A stretch of DNA of 17,438 nt from assembly GCA_028278625.1 (NCBI GenBank), contig JANQDY010000247.1, positions 1 to 17,438 of the forward strand, written 5' to 3'. The position numbers and the translations under genes are program-made. This DNA is from Thermodesulfobacteriota bacterium. GTDB taxonomy: Bacteria > Desulfobacterota > DSM-4660 > Desulfatiglandales > Desulfatiglandaceae. A model generated the notes under the pieces. It was not told the origin of the DNA. It saw only the letters and a program-made list of their open reading frames with translations, and made no database searches. Within the stretch, counting starts at the first letter, position 1. Every line of letters starts with the position of its first letter. Shown one piece after another: positions 16,130 to 17,438 of this stretch.

Positions 16130-16882
16130 CTACCTCGCCTTTAATCGTTTGAGCCAGTTCCGAACCGCCAGAAAAGCCCCTCCGAGTCCTAAGAGGATCA
16201 TTGAGGACGGTTCCGGGACGGCATGACCGCCGCCACCGCCGCCACCGCCACCGCCGCCGCTGCCGCCGCCGCCGCTGATACCGGAATTACCACTGCCACC
16301 GGACCCGCTGCCACTGCCGCCGGATACGCCGCTCCATCCGGAGCCGCCTTGACCACTGCCTGAGCCTCCGGAACCGCTTTGTCCACTACCGGATTGTCCG
16401 GAACCACTTTGTCCACTACCGGATTGTCCGGAACCACTTTGTCCGCTACCAGATTGTCCGGAGCCACTTTGTCCACTACCGGATTGTCCGGAGCCACTTT
16501 GTCCACTACCGGATTGCCCGGAACCACTTTGTCCGCTACCGGATTGTCCGGAACCGCTTTGTCCGCTACCGGATTGTCCGGAGCCGCCTTGTCCACTACC
16601 GGATTGTCCGGAGCCACTTTGTCCACTACCAGATTGTCCGGAGCCGCTTTGTCCACTACCGGATTGTCCGGAGCCACTTTGTCCGCTGCCCGAGCCTCCG
16701 GAACCACTTTGTCCACTACCAGATTGTCCCGATTTTCCCGATTTACCGGAGCCTCCGCTTCCAGATTGACCGGATTTTGCATCGCCCCGTTTCTTCTTTC
16801 CGGCTTCAGACATATCCGTCAGGAAGAGCGGTACCGTGAAGACCAACAGAATCACCAATAGTCCTCTAATGATTTTAACCAT
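16130..16882 (-). CDS. Gly/Ser/Gln-rich repetitive PEP-CTERM surface protein
   Basis: A 250-residue exported protein with three parts. Residues 1-27 are a signal peptide (MVKIIRGLLVILLVFTVPLF, cleavage near SEA). Residues ~28-220 are almost only Gly, Ser and Gln: pentapeptide repeats QSGSG, passing into Gly/Ser runs and an unbroken stretch of about eleven Gly. Residues 222-250 are a classic PEP-CTERM sorting tail: VPEPSS, a hydrophobic segment MILLGLGGAFLAV, then the basic end RNWLKRLKAR. The tail marks it as an exosortase substrate, normally cleaved and placed in the outer envelope or extracellular matrix with exopolysaccharide. No exosortase is in the window, but prsT is. No enzyme domain exists; a flexible, silk-like structural or matrix role is inference. 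A strong Shine-Dalgarno (GGAGGG) precedes the ATG, with a sigma-54-type promoter 63 bp upstream and a terminator downstream. Repeat number is likely variable. Confidence 0.93.
   Translation of the reverse strand: MVKIIRGLLVILLVFTVPLFLTDMSEAGKKKRGDAKSGQSGSGGSGKSGKSGQSGSGQSGSGGSGSGQSGSGQSGSGQSGSGQSGSGQSGSGQSGSGQGGSGQSGSGQSGSGQSGSGQSGSGQSGSGQSGSGQSGSGQSGSGQSGSGQSGSGQSGSGQSGSGQSGSGQSGSGGSGSGQGGSGWSGVSGGSGSGSGGSGNSGISGGGGSGGGGGGGGGGGHAVPEPSSMILLGLGGAFLAVRNWLKRLKAR
16381..16740. repeat. 30-bp tandem repeat array inside the PEP-CTERM gene
   Basis: Twelve consecutive 30-bp units in perfect register, each close to GTCCACTACCGGATTGTCCG followed by GAACCACTTT (plus-strand view). Differences are mainly single third-position changes (CCA/CCG, GAA/GAG); the last unit is degenerate. 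Each unit encodes ten residues, two copies of QSGSG, on the minus strand. A 30-bp period over a 15-bp coding period shows amplification at the DNA level, by slippage or unequal recombination, with the protein sequence conserved. Confidence 0.93.
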
Positions 16883-16944
16883 GACTACCCTCCGAGTTTA
16901 GGGTTATTTCTTTATTCACAAAAGATATTAGTCTAGGTGAATCC

Positions 16945-16960
16945 TGCAAAAATTGAGCCG
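16945..16960 (-). promoter_or_regulatory. sigma-54-type (-24/-12) promoter of the PEP-CTERM gene
   Basis: The minus strand reads CGGCTCAATTTTTGCA, against TGGCAC-N5-TTGCW. The -12 element TTGCA is perfect, GG and GC are correctly spaced, and the -24 part matches 4 of 6. It is 63 bp upstream of the ATG at 16882, almost the same distance as for the beta-helix gene (62 bp). The predicted start site is near 16934. PEP-CTERM genes are known to be commonly preceded by sigma-54-type elements, which agrees. Confidence 0.65.
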
Positions 16961-17261
16961 AGACTCTCGCAAGGGTGACTCTAAGTGGCTGAATGTTACA
17001 CTTTCACACAATATCTTAGTCTTATCATGTGAGTTTAGCAGAATGCCGTCGAAAACAGAAGCCGATTTTGTACTAAAAGAAGTAGCAATGTGAGGCACAT
17101 GCTTCGAATCGATACACTCGTTTTGAAACAAGAAGTCAAGCCACTCTTTTTGGGTCTAGAACTGAATTTCCAATAAAGATTAATTTAAGAACAGCGTTGG
17201 AAAAATCAAGCTCGCCGCTCTGAGTCAGGAATTCTGGGCTATGGTGGGCCGCGTATTTTGC
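16961..17261. other. intergenic stretch upstream of the PEP-CTERM gene
   Basis: About 300 bp without a supported gene. Any binding site for the activator of the promoter at 16945-16960 should lie here, but I could not identify one by comparison with the other two sigma-54-like promoters. A short minus-strand frame at 16928-17131 overlaps the promoter and has no recognisable content. Confidence 0.4.
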
Positions 17262-17330
17262 TTAGACCTGCTCCGGATCCACCCGGTCCAATGGGTTCAT
17301 GAGAAAGGCATCAATACCTGTTTCTGTCAT
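17262..17330 (-). pseudogene. 22-codon 5' gene fragment within repeat copy B
   Basis: The minus-strand frame starts at ATG 17330, preceded by a good Shine-Dalgarno (TTGAGGGT, 4 bp away), and reads MTETGIDAFLMNPLDRVDPE, then QV and a stop at 17262-17264. The sequence looks like the natural start of a longer protein that has been cut short; I do not recognise which. The matching start in copy A (minus strand from 10632) has a poorer ribosome site and a different tail. A genuine 22-residue peptide is possible but less likely. Confidence 0.4.
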
Positions 17331-17332
17331 TT
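17271..17332. repeat. 62-bp diverged direct repeat, copy B
   Basis: This copy matches 10573-10634 at 56 of 62 positions. It lies in a non-coding stretch near the right edge of the window and has no similarity to copy A's surroundings beyond these limits. It keeps a ribosome-binding site in front of the shared minus-strand ATG, so it looks closer to the original arrangement than copy A. I see no feature in the remaining bases to 17438. Confidence 0.8.
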
Positions 17333-17438
17333 TACCCTCAAGGTGTAGATAAGCGCGCAAATTTCCCCTAAGTCCTATCCAAAATCCCAAGATAGTCTAC
17401 CTACCCGGAAATAGTCAGGGAAAATAAAAGTAGAAGAA

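Noticed and set aside
16381..16740. CRISPR-like array
   Set aside because: The units are directly adjacent with no unique spacers and are in frame in a coding gene.
16198..16861. Long open frames on both strands over the repeat array (minus 16198-16782, plus 16379-16861)
   Set aside because: The 30-bp repeat keeps every stop-free frame open; the products are artefactual repeats. The frame with a signal peptide and PEP-CTERM tail is the real one.
16928..17131. 67-codon minus-strand frame
   Set aside because: It overlaps the putative sigma-54 promoter of the PEP-CTERM gene and has no recognisable content.

Overview
The window looks like chromosomal DNA of a Gram-negative environmental bacterium, most likely a deltaproteobacterium (Desulfobacterota). 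That placement is inference. It rests on the moderate GC content, on several sigma-54 signals beside an NtrC-type regulator, on PAS-rich hybrid kinases, and on parts of a PEP-CTERM/exosortase surface-protein system. No rRNA, tRNA, CRISPR array or intact insertion sequence is visible.

Layout. 1-1686: the end of a sensor histidine kinase followed by its sigma-54-activating response regulator (+). 1765-3927: a secreted parallel beta-helix protein (-), closed by a strong terminator and opened by a sigma-54-type promoter. 4350-7010: a large hybrid histidine kinase, REC-PAS-PAS-PAS-HisKA-HATPase-REC (+). 7030-8589: a secreted protein of unknown function with three Cys-Cys pairs and a repetitive C-terminal tail (-), behind a consensus sigma-54 promoter. 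8935-9153: a truncated enolase-superfamily gene (+). 9171-10604: a bile-acid:sodium-symporter-family transporter with an unusual exported N-terminal domain (+). 10573-10634: one copy of a diverged 62-bp repeat, the other being at 17271-17332. 10906-11443: a broken gene with two DUF5666-like units and a 38-bp tandem duplication (+). 11478-12281: a SagB/ThcOx-type nitroreductase (+). 12315-15191: a PrsT-like TPR lipoprotein of the PEP-CTERM system (+). 15160-16026: a polytopic membrane protein (-) whose 3' end overlaps that of prsT. 16130-16882: an extremely Gly/Ser/Gln-rich PEP-CTERM protein (-) with a terminator and a sigma-54-type promoter.

How it may work together. The three minus-strand genes for exported proteins (beta-helix, Cys-Cys protein, PEP-CTERM protein) each have a -24/-12 element 52-63 bp before the chosen start codon. 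The window also carries an enhancer-binding regulator of the type that sigma-54 promoters need. The simplest reading is an RpoN-controlled set of secreted or surface proteins, with PrsT serving the PEP-CTERM export and sorting route. Exosortase and the usual PEP-CTERM regulator pair (PrsK/PrsR) are not in the window. The link from the local regulator to these promoters is inference.

The stretch from about 8.9 to 11.45 kb carries a truncated enzyme, a repeat copy, a nonsense-riddled gene and a tandem duplication. It looks like a decaying or rearranged segment between intact genes.
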